DNA of 64,000 nucleotides. Source: Pedobacter soli. Its GTDB lineage: Bacteria > Bacteroidota > Bacteroidia > Sphingobacteriales > Sphingobacteriaceae. Below, piece by piece: positions 25,864-34,004 of the stretch (positions within the stretch are counted from its first letter, which is position 1; the number at the start of each line of letters is the position of its first letter). A program made the translations under genes and the position numbers. The stretch spans positions 434,001 to 498,000 of the forward strand of contig NZ_FMZH01000002.1 in assembly GCF_900101435.1 (NCBI RefSeq), written 5' to 3'. The notes below the pieces were generated by a model, which worked only from the letters and a program-made list of their open reading frames with translations, searched no databases and had not been told where the DNA came from.

Positions 25864-27264
25864 ATGAAGTATATTTTAAAATCGGTAGTATTTTTACTGG
25901 TGCTGGCCCTTTCAGGATGCTCGGAAAAAGCCGGTATTAAAGAAATTAAAGTTGGCCTCCACAACAACAATGAATTGAAAATCCAGATTGATGTAAATAC
26001 CGGTTCGGACGCTGATGTTTATATCAAATACTGGCCCAACAAAATTGCCGATTCTGCCAAACTCGTTACAACCCTGTCGAAAGGGAAAAGTAAACACACA
26101 TTGGTATTGTGCAATATTTTGCCCAAAACCAGCTATGCCTATCAGGTAATTACGGTAAATAAGGGCGTTGAAACAACCAGTAAAACCTATACATTCGAAT
26201 CGCGCGAACTACCGGAGTGGTTAAAAGACCAGTTTAAAGCCAAAAGTGCCGATGATAAGTTGATTCCAAAGGAATTTAAAAACGGATTAATCCTCATCAA
26301 TAAAAGGTATTCGCCGGGGATGGCTTATCTGGTTGATTATAAAGGGAGGCTAAGGTGGTATCACCAGGTTGATAATGTGGGTTTCAAAGTCATCAATTTT
26401 AATAAAGATAAAACCTTGCTCTCTATTCTCGGAAGTAATGACGAGCCTACAAGTTATGGTAGCCAGATTTTGGAAATTAACCTCAATGGTGATACACTTT
26501 TGCACCTGAAAAAAGGACAAGCCGATTTTAAACAGACCATCCACCACGAAATTTTGAAAAATACCAAAGGCGAGCTGGTAACCTTGTTTATTGATCAGAA
26601 GATAACCGATTTAAGCCGTATTGGAGGAAGTAAACAGGATACCATAAACGGTGATGGCATTATGGTGATGGATCAAAAAGGAAAACAAATCTGGAAATGG
26701 AGTGTATTTGATGCCCTTGATCCATTTGCTGATAAAGCATTGCTCAAAACCAAAAAAGACTGGATGCATGCCAACAGCTTAAATTACGATACAGATGGCA
26801 ATTATATCATTTCTTTCTATAACAATGGGCAGATCTGGAAAATCGATTCGAAAACGGGTAAGGTAATCTGGAAGTTTGGCAAAGGAGGGGATATGACCAT
26901 GCCTGCCGAAGCCAGTTTTTCTCAGGCACATGCCGTACACATTAATGCCGAAGGCAATTTAATGTTTTTTGATAATGGGATAGATAAACACCAATCGGGA
27001 GTGTATACTTTTAAATTAAACCAACCGGCCAAAAGTGCAGCATTGGATATGCACATTAAATTACCCCCTCAGATTTATAACGACCGTATGGGGAGTGCTT
27101 ATATGATTACCCCTGAAAATATACTCTGCTGCAGTTCAAAAAGGCACATTATGGTATTAACCAATAGAAAAGGTGTGTTGCTGTGGACTTTAGAAGCATC
27201 GGTGCCTGCTTACAGGGCAATTTTTGTAAATTCGGAACAGCTAAGCCCCGTTTTAAAACCCTGA
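25864..27264 (+). CDS. Arylsulfate sulfotransferase (ASST)-like lipoprotein
   Basis: A 466-residue lipoprotein with lipobox ALSGC (Cys19). An N-terminal beta domain (residues 25-120) precedes a beta-propeller typical of arylsulfotransferases, which move sulfate from one phenol ester to another without PAPS. Conserved positions appear as HHEILKN (His227-His228), WMHANSLNYD (His302, Asn304), WKIDSKTGKVIWKFG and AHAVH...GNLMFFDNG (His356 as likely catalytic His). At the position where I remember a catalytic Arg, the sequence is ISFYNNGQIW, with Tyr319. The fold is clear; activity is uncertain. It sits 101 bases after SusD. Confidence 0.82.
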   Translation: MKYILKSVVFLLVLALSGCSEKAGIKEIKVGLHNNNELKIQIDVNTGSDADVYIKYWPNKIADSAKLVTTLSKGKSKHTLVLCNILPKTSYAYQVITVNKGVETTSKTYTFESRELPEWLKDQFKAKSADDKLIPKEFKNGLILINKRYSPGMAYLVDYKGRLRWYHQVDNVGFKVINFNKDKTLLSILGSNDEPTSYGSQILEINLNGDTLLHLKKGQADFKQTIHHEILKNTKGELVTLFIDQKITDLSRIGGSKQDTINGDGIMVMDQKGKQIWKWSVFDALDPFADKALLKTKKDWMHANSLNYDTDGNYIISFYNNGQIWKIDSKTGKVIWKFGKGGDMTMPAEASFSQAHAVHINAEGNLMFFDNGIDKHQSGVYTFKLNQPAKSAALDMHIKLPPQIYNDRMGSAYMITPENILCCSSKRHIMVLTNRKGVLLWTLEASVPAYRAIFVNSEQLSPVLKP

Positions 27265-27304
27265 TACCAACAACAAAATAAACAAACCAACTCATTTTAA
27301 GCCT

Positions 27305-27760
27305 ATGAAAAGAACTTTACTCTTAATCACTTTCAGCGCCATTTTATCTTTTGCAGGATGCAAAAAAGACCGGATTAATAATCTCAATAGTATCAGTTAC
27401 GGTACCTCATTTGGAATGTGCGTGGGCTATTGTTCCAATAATCTGTTCATCAGCGATTTGAAACTCACCTTTTCCAAATCAAAAAACGGCCAGGCCACCG
27501 ATACCAAAACCTGTAGCAAAACCATTTCTGAAGCAGATGTGAACGCCATAAAAAACGAACTGAACATGGAAAAAATTGCTGCCCTGCCCGAGACCATTGG
27601 CTGCCCCGATTGTGCAGATGGAGGTGCCGAGTGGATTGCGATTAATGCCGATGGTAAACAGTATAAAATTACCTACGAGTATGGTAAAGCACCTAAAGAA
27701 CTCGAGGCTGCGGTAGCCAGATTAAAGTTGTTGAAAGATGGTTTTAAGGATTGTAATTGA
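27305..27760 (+). CDS. Cysteine-rich predicted lipoprotein
   Basis: A 151-residue lipoprotein (MKRTLLLITF..LSFAGC, Cys19). The mature protein has FGMCVGYC near residue 38, a CSK segment and CPDCADGG, giving at least seven cysteines. The order of a cysteine pair, a beta strand, an S-E-A-D helix and a C-terminal helix resembles the DUF6438-like protein encoded on the other strand just downstream. It follows the ASST-like gene by 40 bases and may belong to the same transcript. Its 3' end overlaps the convergent gene by 17 bases. Confidence 0.65.
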   Translation: MKRTLLLITFSAILSFAGCKKDRINNLNSISYGTSFGMCVGYCSNNLFISDLKLTFSKSKNGQATDTKTCSKTISEADVNAIKNELNMEKIAALPETIGCPDCADGGAEWIAINADGKQYKITYEYGKAPKELEAAVARLKLLKDGFKDCN

Positions 27761-28682
27761 GTAATGTTGGCCAGTTAATACCAAGTGTCATCATTTTGGA
27801 GTAGATAGCGCTTAAGCCGAAAGTTCCCTGCATACCATAATCCTTAATAACTTTTGTTGATTTGTCTTTAAATGTAATTTTTAATGTAGCTGTCTGATCG
27901 TCGGTCCAGTTTACTGCGTAGTCATTTTTTAAGCTTTTAATATTGATATAATTGGCTAAGGCGGCTAGCTCATTAAAAGTATCGGGAGATAATTTTTTTG
28001 TTGATTTGCCCGTTTGTTTGGTGTAGCCAATGCCCTCATAATAAGCCATTCCGCTTTTAACAAGCTTTAAATTAAAAGACGGGCATGTTCCAAAGCAATA
28101 ACTGGTGTTAATTTCAATCGCTTCGATTTCATCCTTTTTAGCCTCATGTGCATTAAATTCAATAAAATCATTAAACTTAAAAGTCAACGTATCAAAAACC
28201 AATAAGCTTTTATATTGGAATGGTTGGTTATTTGCTTTATCCGGTTCATTCGTTTTACGAAATATTTTAAGGTGATTTCTTGAAGCAATTCGTGTGGGTT
28301 TTACAAACTCACAATTTTCGAAAGTATTTTTAGAAAAACTGTAAAACTTAAAATTGTTACTGCCAATATCTACTACTGCAGCTGAAAAATAACCACTCCA
28401 AGAGCCAATAAATATTAAATCTGTAAGGCCATCATTGGTTATATCAACTTTTTCCCAGTTTTTCATCCTCCATTTTTGGAAAATCCCTTCACAATCCAGG
28501 TTTTTGGCAAGCTGTTCTGTTGTTTGTATGCTGAAATTAGTGTCTTTGGCAAAGTCTTTATTTATTTGCTTAAGAAATCGTTCAACATCCTGGTCGGTTT
28601 TAAGCGAATCGATTTTATTTGAAAATGCATGAGTGCTAAAAAATAAAAGGATAATTAATGGTATACGAGCGTAATTATTCAT
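27744..28682 (-). CDS. Secreted protein with C-terminal DUF6438-like domain
   Basis: A 312-residue protein starting MNNYARIPLIILLFFSTHAFS, a signal peptide; the frame is open 11 codons further up. The middle (WEKVDITNDGLTDLIFIGSWSG) resembles an FG-GAP-like or VCBS-like repeat, and the last 120 residues begin INTSYCFGTCPSFNLKLVKSG, a CFGTCP motif that I associate with DUF6438. The function of that domain is unknown. It is convergent with the cysteine-rich lipoprotein gene and overlaps its stop. Confidence 0.65.
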   Translation of the reverse strand: MNNYARIPLIILLFFSTHAFSNKIDSLKTDQDVERFLKQINKDFAKDTNFSIQTTEQLAKNLDCEGIFQKWRMKNWEKVDITNDGLTDLIFIGSWSGYFSAAVVDIGSNNFKFYSFSKNTFENCEFVKPTRIASRNHLKIFRKTNEPDKANNQPFQYKSLLVFDTLTFKFNDFIEFNAHEAKKDEIEAIEINTSYCFGTCPSFNLKLVKSGMAYYEGIGYTKQTGKSTKKLSPDTFNELAALANYINIKSLKNDYAVNWTDDQTATLKITFKDKSTKVIKDYGMQGTFGLSAIYSKMMTLGINWPTLLNYNP

Positions 28683-28910
28683 GTTAATCGTTTTTTCGAA
28701 TTTACATTTTAGCAATGTGTTTTTAAAGAAACTGCATACATCTTTTACAAAGTAAAAAAACGTTCATCTCTGCACGCCATGACGATTGTCTGATGTGAAT
28801 TAATCGGGAAAACTGATAATTGAAAACTTAAAACCGCAAACCGGCCCGCAACTCCTTAATCTCCAACTGAAAACTGGCAATTGCCCACTGAAAACTTTTT
28901 ACGCTAACCC
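28683..28910. other. Spacer upstream of the rpsL promoter
   Basis: The 336-base gap between the divergent DUF6438-like gene and rpsL holds a stretch of imperfect AACTGAAAACTG-type repeats around 28812-28895, resembling low-complexity dispersed repeats seen between Bacteroidota genes. No gene or RNA was recognised before the rpsL promoter. Confidence 0.5.
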
Positions 28911-28942
28911 CTTGATTTTTAAAAAGAATTGTTCTACTTTTG
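28911..28942 (+). promoter_or_regulatory. Promoter of the rpsL operon
   Basis: A -33 box CTTG (28911-28914) and a -7 box TACTTTTG (28935-28942) are separated by 20 bases, a good match to the Bacteroidota TTG-N19-21-TAnnTTTG promoter. It lies 77 bases before the rpsL ATG. Confidence 0.8.
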
Positions 28943-29018
28943 CAGTCCGTTTTATGGGCTATCTGTAAAGAAGCCGGGGGAGCGGTAAATTTTTAATAAA
29001 AAAACATAAAAAAGCACA

Positions 29019-29432
29019 ATGCCAACCATTCAACAATTAGTTAGAAAAGGTAGAGTAGCACTGGAGTTCAAGAGTAAGTCTCCAGCGTTGGACAGCTGTC
29101 CACAGCGAAGAGGTGTATGTACACGTGTGTACACCACTACCCCTAAAAAACCAAACTCAGCAATGCGTAAAGTAGCCCGTGTTCGTTTAACGAACGGTAA
29201 AGAGGTGAATGCTTACATCCCTGGAGAAGGTCACAACTTACAGGAGCACTCAATCGTATTGATCCGTGGTGGTCGTGTTAAAGATTTACCAGGTGTACGT
29301 TACCACATCATCCGTGGTGCATTAGATACATCAGGTGTAGCTGGTCGTAACCAACGTCGTTCTAAATATGGTACTAAACGTCCTAAACCAGGACAAGTAG
29401 CTGCGGCGCCAACAAAAGGTAAAAAGAAATAA
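29019..29432 (+). CDS. rpsL: 30S ribosomal protein S12
   Basis: S12, 137 residues, lies at the decoding centre and influences accuracy. [17 protein letters not shown] and [13 protein letters not shown] are intact; the lysines at the two classical streptomycin-resistance positions are wild type, so no rpsL-type resistance is visible. The C-terminus is extended by a basic [13 protein letters not shown] tail. It is the first gene of rpsL-rpsG-fusA-rpsJ. Confidence 0.98.
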   Translation: MPTIQQLVRKGRVALEFKSKSPALDSCPQRRGVCTRVYTTTPKKPNSAMRKVARVRLTNGKEVNAYIPGEGHNLQEHSIVLIRGGRVKDLPGVRYHIIRGALDTSGVAGRNQRRSKYGTKRPKPGQVAAAPTKGKKK

Positions 29433-29449
29433 TCGGGAGGAAATAAGAA

Positions 29450-29917
29450 ATGAGAAAGTCAAAACCAAAAAAGAGAATTATTCTTCCTGATCCAAAATTC
29501 AATGATGTTCAGGTAACTCGTTTTGTAAACAACATGATGTACGATGGAAAAAAATCTATCGCTTACTCAATCTTTTACGATGCTGTTGAAATTGCTGAGA
29601 AAAAAGCAGGTGAAAACGGTTTAGAGGTATTCAAACGTGCATTAACTAACATTATGCCAGCTGTAGAGGTTAAATCTCGTCGTGTTGGTGGTGCTAACTT
29701 CCAGGTTCCAACTGAGGTTAGGCCAGAGCGTAAAACAGCTTTAGGTATGAAATGGTTAATTTTATACGCTCGTCGTCGTGGTGAAAAAACCATGAAAGAG
29801 AAATTAGCTGGTGAAATCGTAGCTGCTGCTAAAGGTGAAGGTGCTGCTGTTAAGAAGAAAGAAGATACGCACAAAATGGCTGAGGCTAACAAAGCGTTCT
29901 CTCACTTCAGATTCTAA
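29450..29917 (+). CDS. rpsG: 30S ribosomal protein S7
   Basis: S7, 155 residues, nucleates assembly of the 30S head by binding the 3' domain of 16S rRNA. The family segments [33 protein letters not shown] and [13 protein letters not shown] are all present. A 17-base gap from rpsL with a GGGAGGAAA-type purine tract is one of the few Shine-Dalgarno-like sites in the window. Confidence 0.98.
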   Translation: MRKSKPKKRIILPDPKFNDVQVTRFVNNMMYDGKKSIAYSIFYDAVEIAEKKAGENGLEVFKRALTNIMPAVEVKSRRVGGANFQVPTEVRPERKTALGMKWLILYARRRGEKTMKEKLAGEIVAAAKGEGAAVKKKEDTHKMAEANKAFSHFRF

Positions 29918-29981
29918 TTTAGGATTAACAGACTAGTAAGATTACACAGATTTAATTAGAAGATTATACTGATTAGATAAT

Positions 29982-30014
29982 TTGCACCGATTTGTTTCTA
30001 CATAATCGGTGCAA
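29982..30014 (+). other. Hairpin upstream of fusA
   Basis: TTGCACCGATT at 29982-29992 pairs with AATCGGTGCAA at 30004-30014 (11 base pairs, 11-base loop) in the 129-base rpsG-fusA spacer. A homologous hairpin follows fusA. There is no T run, so it is not an ordinary terminator. Confidence 0.7.
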
Positions 30015-30046
30015 TCATTTAAAATCAGATAAATCAAAAACATAAC

Positions 30047-32161
30047 ATGGCAAGAGATTTAAAATTTACAAGAAATATTGGAATCGCGGCTCACATTGAT
30101 GCTGGTAAAACTACCACAACTGAGCGTATCCTTTATTATGCTGGTGTAAGTCATAAAATTGGTGAAGTGCACGAAGGTGCTGCAACAATGGACTGGATGG
30201 CACAAGAGCAAGAGCGTGGTATTACCATTACTTCTGCTGCAACTACAGTTAACTGGAAATACAGAAACCAGAACTATCACATGAACATTATCGATACACC
30301 GGGACACGTGGATTTTACCGTAGAGGTAAACCGCTCGTTACGTGTATTAGATGGTTTAGTGTTCTTGTTTTCTGCTGTTGATGGTGTTGAGCCTCAATCA
30401 GAAACTAACTGGCGTTTAGCTAACAACTATAATGTTGCCCGTATCGGTTTTGTTAACAAAATGGACCGTTCTGGTGCTGACTTCTTAAAAGTTGTTAAGC
30501 AGGTTAAAGACATGTTAGGTAGTAATGCAGTTCCATTGCAATTACCTATCGGTGCTGAAGATCAGTTTAAAGGTGTGGTTGATTTGATCAACAACCGTGG
30601 TATCGTTTGGAACGAGCACGATAAAGGTATGACCTTTACTGAAGTGCCAATTCCTGATGATATGTTAGATGAGGTTGCTGAGTGGAGAGAGAAATTATTA
30701 GAATCAGTTGCTGATTATGATGAGTCTCTAATGGAGAAATTCTTCGATGCTCCTGAAACCATCACTGAGCGTGAAGTTTTAGACGCTTTACGTGCAGCTG
30801 TTTTAGATGCTAAAATTGTTCCTATGGTTTGTGGTTCATCTTTCAAAAACAAAGGTGTTCAAACCATGTTGGATTACGTAATGGAGTTATTGCCTTCACC
30901 TTTAGATTCAGAAGGTGTTACTGGTACTAACCCTGATACTAACGAAGAAGTTTTATTGAAACCAAGTATTGATGAGCCATTTGCAGCTTTAGCATTTAAA
31001 ATTGCAACTGACCCATTTGTAGGCCGTTTATGCTTTATCCGTGTTTACTCGGGTAACTTAGAAGCTGGTTCTTACATTTACAATACCCGTTCAGAAAGTA
31101 AAGAGCGTATTTCACGTATCTTCCAAATGCACGCAAACAAGCAAAACCCTGTGCCTAATGTGGCTGCTGGTGATATTGCTGCTGTAGTTGGATTTAAAGA
31201 TATCAAAACTGGTGATACCCTTTGTGATGAGAAACACCCAATCGTTCTTGAGTCGATGGTATTCCCTGATCCGGTTATCGGTTTAGCTATTGAGCCTAAA
31301 ACTCAGGCTGACGTTGATAAATTAGGTATGGGTTTATCTAAATTAGCTGAAGAAGATCCTACATTCAGAGTACAAACAGATCAGGAAACTGGTCAGACTG
31401 TAATTTCTGGTATGGGTGAGCTTCACTTAGATATCTTAATTGACCGTTTAAAACGTGAGTTTAAAGTAGAGGTTAACCAGGGTGCGCCACAAGTAGCATA
31501 CAAAGAGGCAATCTTCGGTACTGCAGAACACCGCGAAGTTTACAAAAAACAATCAGGTGGTCGTGGTAAATTTGCCGATATCAAAGTGGTTATCTCTCCA
31601 ATTGATGCTGACTTTGAAAAAGGTGGTTTACAATTCGTAAACGAAATTGTTGGTGGTGCTATTCCTCGTGAATTTATCCCTTCAGTTGAGAAAGGTTTTG
31701 CATCTGCAATGGCAAATGGTGTATTGGCTGGTTATCCGCTTCCTGATATGAAAGTACGTTTGATTGATGGTTCATTCCATGCAGTCGATTCAGATGCTTT
31801 ATCATTCGAGCTTGCTGCCCGTATGGCATACCGTGAGGCTTTACCTAAATGTAGACCTTCATTGATGGAACCAATCATGAAAATCGAGATCTTAACCCCT
31901 GAAGAAAACATGGGTGATGTAATCGGTGATATGAACCGTCGTCGTGGCCAGTTACAAGGTATGGATACCCGTAACGGTGCACAGGTAATCAAAGCATTGG
32001 TACCACTTTCAGAAATGTTCGGTTATGTAACTCAGTTACGTACCATCACTTCAGGTCGTGCAACTTCTACAATGGAATTTGACCACTACGAGCCAGCGCC
32101 TAAAAACGTTCAGGACGAAGTTGTTGCTAAATCTAAAGGCAGAATTAAATCTGAAGACTAG
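30047..32161 (+). CDS. fusA: Elongation factor G
   Basis: EF-G, 704 residues, the GTPase that drives translocation and, with ribosome recycling factor, subunit splitting. G-domain motifs are [17 protein letters not shown] (P loop), DTPGHVDF and NKMDRSGAD; the effector region [12 protein letters not shown] and the domain IV segment GGRGKFADI are intact. This looks like the main housekeeping copy because it sits in the str operon. EF-Tu is not encoded after it, unlike in many bacteria. Confidence 0.97.
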   Translation: MARDLKFTRNIGIAAHIDAGKTTTTERILYYAGVSHKIGEVHEGAATMDWMAQEQERGITITSAATTVNWKYRNQNYHMNIIDTPGHVDFTVEVNRSLRVLDGLVFLFSAVDGVEPQSETNWRLANNYNVARIGFVNKMDRSGADFLKVVKQVKDMLGSNAVPLQLPIGAEDQFKGVVDLINNRGIVWNEHDKGMTFTEVPIPDDMLDEVAEWREKLLESVADYDESLMEKFFDAPETITEREVLDALRAAVLDAKIVPMVCGSSFKNKGVQTMLDYVMELLPSPLDSEGVTGTNPDTNEEVLLKPSIDEPFAALAFKIATDPFVGRLCFIRVYSGNLEAGSYIYNTRSESKERISRIFQMHANKQNPVPNVAAGDIAAVVGFKDIKTGDTLCDEKHPIVLESMVFPDPVIGLAIEPKTQADVDKLGMGLSKLAEEDPTFRVQTDQETGQTVISGMGELHLDILIDRLKREFKVEVNQGAPQVAYKEAIFGTAEHREVYKKQSGGRGKFADIKVVISPIDADFEKGGLQFVNEIVGGAIPREFIPSVEKGFASAMANGVLAGYPLPDMKVRLIDGSFHAVDSDALSFELAARMAYREALPKCRPSLMEPIMKIEILTPEENMGDVIGDMNRRRGQLQGMDTRNGAQVIKALVPLSEMFGYVTQLRTITSGRATSTMEFDHYEPAPKNVQDEVVAKSKGRIKSED

Positions 32162-32187
32162 TATAAAGGATTACACAGATTAAAAAG

Positions 32188-32219
32188 ATTACACCGATCG
32201 ATATTTGAATCGGTGTAAT
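32188..32219 (+). other. Hairpin downstream of fusA
   Basis: ATTACACCGAT at 32188-32198 pairs with ATCGGTGTAAT at 32209-32219 in the 141-base spacer before rpsJ. It is the counterpart of the hairpin before fusA, with one G-C pair replaced by A-T. An ATTACACAGATTAAAAAG-like repeat precedes both. Confidence 0.7.
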
Positions 32220-32302
32220 GCTTTAAATCGGTGAAATCACGCTAAGATAAATCCGGTTTCTGTTGTTAATAGCTCTAACAGGAAACCATAATTAAAAACA
32301 AG

Positions 32303-32608
32303 ATGAGCCAAAGAATCAGAATTAAATTAAAATCTTACGATTACAACTTAGTAGATAAATCTGCTGAGAAAATCGTAAAAACTGTTAAGCCTACGGGTGC
32401 AGTTGTAAGTGGTCCGATTCCACTTCCTACAGAGAAAAAAATCTTTACTGTATTACGTTCTCCACACGTAAACAAAAAAGCTAGAGAGCAATTCCAATTA
32501 TGCGCTTACAAACGTTTATTGGATATTTATAGCTCTAACTCTAAAACAGTTGATGCTTTAATGAAACTTGAATTACCTAGCGGTGTTGAAGTTGAAATCA
32601 AAGTTTAA
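32303..32608 (+). CDS. rpsJ: 30S ribosomal protein S10
   Basis: S10, 101 residues, a 30S head protein that also serves NusB/NusE antitermination. [47 protein letters not shown] (visible in two parts) and [11 protein letters not shown] are canonical. In most bacteria rplC follows directly. Here a terminator comes 19 bases after the stop and rplC is about 16 kb away. Confidence 0.98.
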   Translation: MSQRIRIKLKSYDYNLVDKSAEKIVKTVKPTGAVVSGPIPLPTEKKIFTVLRSPHVNKKAREQFQLCAYKRLLDIYSSNSKTVDALMKLELPSGVEVEIKV

Positions 32609-32626
32609 TTGATTTTAAAAGAACGG

Positions 32627-32657
32627 AAAGTCCTGGTGCAAACCAGGACTTTTTTTA
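32627..32657 (+). terminator. Terminator after rpsJ
   Basis: AAAGTCCTGGT pairs with ACCAGGACTTT across a GCAA tetraloop and is followed by a T run. It ends the rpsL-rpsG-fusA-rpsJ transcript. Confidence 0.93.
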
Positions 32658-32704
32658 TGCCCGTATTTTTAGAACAAAAGGGATATTTCGTTGGTTCTAT
32701 TGAT

Positions 32705-32950
32705 ATGAAAAAGCAAGTAAAAACAGAGAACGAACCATCAGTAATTGGGCAGGATTTTGCCAATCCGGATAAAGAGGTAAATAAAAAACAGCCATCACAT
32801 GGTGAAGTGGCTAATCAAAAAGGTGGTGATTTTTCTGAGCTTGAAAAAAGCAGGATGGAAAATCCACCTCAGCATAGAGTAAACAATGGTTCTGATAAAG
32901 ATGATGTGGATAACAGTAGCAGAAGTAATCAGAGCAAAGGCGTAAAATAA
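32705..32950 (+). CDS. Small disordered hydrophilic protein (81 aa)
   Basis: The start MKKQVKTENEPSVIG is chosen because the open frame upstream runs through the rpsJ terminator. The 81-residue product is almost entirely polar (Asn, Lys, Ser, Glu, Asp) with no hydrophobic core and no signal peptide, so it is predicted to be disordered. Such proteins in Pedobacter relatives are unnamed. No family was recognised. Confidence 0.5.
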   Translation: MKKQVKTENEPSVIGQDFANPDKEVNKKQPSHGEVANQKGGDFSELEKSRMENPPQHRVNNGSDKDDVDNSSRSNQSKGVK

Positions 32951-33000
32951 TGAAGACCTTATTAACAGATATTGATGCAATATTGAGTGGACTTAAATTA

Positions 33001-33033
33001 AAAAGGGAATATCCATAAAGAATAATCCCTTTT
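33001..33033 (+). terminator. Possible terminator after the disordered protein gene
   Basis: AAAAGGGA at 33001-33008 pairs with TCCCTTTT at 33026-33033 across a 17-base loop. The remaining bases up to 33265 are AT-rich with nothing recognised. Confidence 0.45.
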
Positions 33034-33265
33034 AAATCTTTAATGCTTTTCCGGTAGATGGAAATTAAGTAGAATTCCACAACTGAATGCGTTAATCAAG
33101 TAGCAAATGCCCTTAAATTTTAGTTGTTAATGATCGTTTAGTTAATCTTAGTCGCGAATCCTATAGCCTTGCAAATTTCATAAACAGCTGATGAATTTAC
33201 AAGCTCTATCAGATAAATATCTTGATTTATATCAATTTTTTGTGTCTGTAAAATTTCAAATTTTG

Positions 33266-33460
33266 TCAGTATAGATCACTGGTTTGTCTGTAATCATGTC
33301 TTATTCTTTCTCCAAAATCATTGACATCGTCGAGATATTGAGTGGCTTTCACCTTAAAATCATCTACCATCGATTTGCCGTCTGAACTTCTTTTTCTGGT
33401 AGCATATTTAAATCCGTAAATTGCTGCCGCGCCTAAAATGGCGTATTTTAATAATCCCAT
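33266..33460 (-). CDS. Small membrane-anchored protein (64 aa)
   Basis: A 64-residue protein, MGLLKYAILGAAAIYGFKYATRKR, with one N-terminal hydrophobic segment followed by basic residues and a charged amphipathic C-terminal half (MVDDFKVKATQYLDDVNDFG). The arrangement resembles YtxH-like or stress-type membrane-anchored helical proteins, but no family match is claimed. It lies 11 bases after the next gene on the same strand. Confidence 0.6.
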   Translation of the reverse strand: MGLLKYAILGAAAIYGFKYATRKRSSDGKSMVDDFKVKATQYLDDVNDFGERIRHDYRQTSDLY

Positions 33461-33471
33461 GGCTATATGCT

Positions 33472-33852
33472 TTATATTCCTGTGTCAAGCGCATGATCCT
33501 CATCGGATTCATTAATGCCCGTTTTTGTTTTAAAATCATCAGACGAACTGCCCGTATGGCTTTCGGCACTTTTTAGGGTAGGGTGCTTGTCGGCACTATT
33601 GTAGGCATCGTCGCTTAAAGAATCAGCACCTTGCGTGCCGGTGTTATCCAAACCATCACGCGGTGTTGTTTTATCCAGGTGCATGGTTTCGGCGTTGTAT
33701 TTGGCAATCGTGTCTCTGCCAAAGCTGGTTACCTCATTGCCCTCATTTCCGGCCTCGTAAGCTTTCTGTACCTCCGATTTCTCTTCACTATTACCTTCCT
33801 TGCCAATATAACCTTCCAGGTGCTCTGCTTTATTATAGATGCTGGTTTTCAT
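33472..33852 (-). CDS. Acidic low-complexity protein (126 aa)
   Basis: A 126-residue hydrophilic protein starting MKTSIYNKAEHLEGYIG; 33 more codons are open upstream but look non-coding. The sequence is rich in Asp, Glu, Ser, Thr and Gly (SHTGSSSDDFKTKTGINESD) and carries no signal or membrane segment. It is probably co-transcribed with the membrane-anchored 64-residue protein. Hydrophilin-like stress proteins have this composition, which is only a suggestion. Confidence 0.55.
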   Translation of the reverse strand: MKTSIYNKAEHLEGYIGKEGNSEEKSEVQKAYEAGNEGNEVTSFGRDTIAKYNAETMHLDKTTPRDGLDNTGTQGADSLSDDAYNSADKHPTLKSAESHTGSSSDDFKTKTGINESDEDHALDTGI

Positions 33853-34004
33853 AATCTTAACATTAAATATGTGTATATAAAACCCTCCATCAGGTAAAAG
33901 GTTTGATTTTTGTTGGTGTTTTGCTGACATAAATTTAATATTTAAATGCATTAAATATTTGATATTTAACTCCTGTAAATTGTTTACCTAATTAAAACAT
34001 CGCT

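Noticed and set aside
32950..33018. 22-codon frame overlapping the stop of the disordered protein gene (TAATG)
   Set aside because: Very short, partly inside a hairpin, and without similarity that I recognise; translational coupling alone is not enough.
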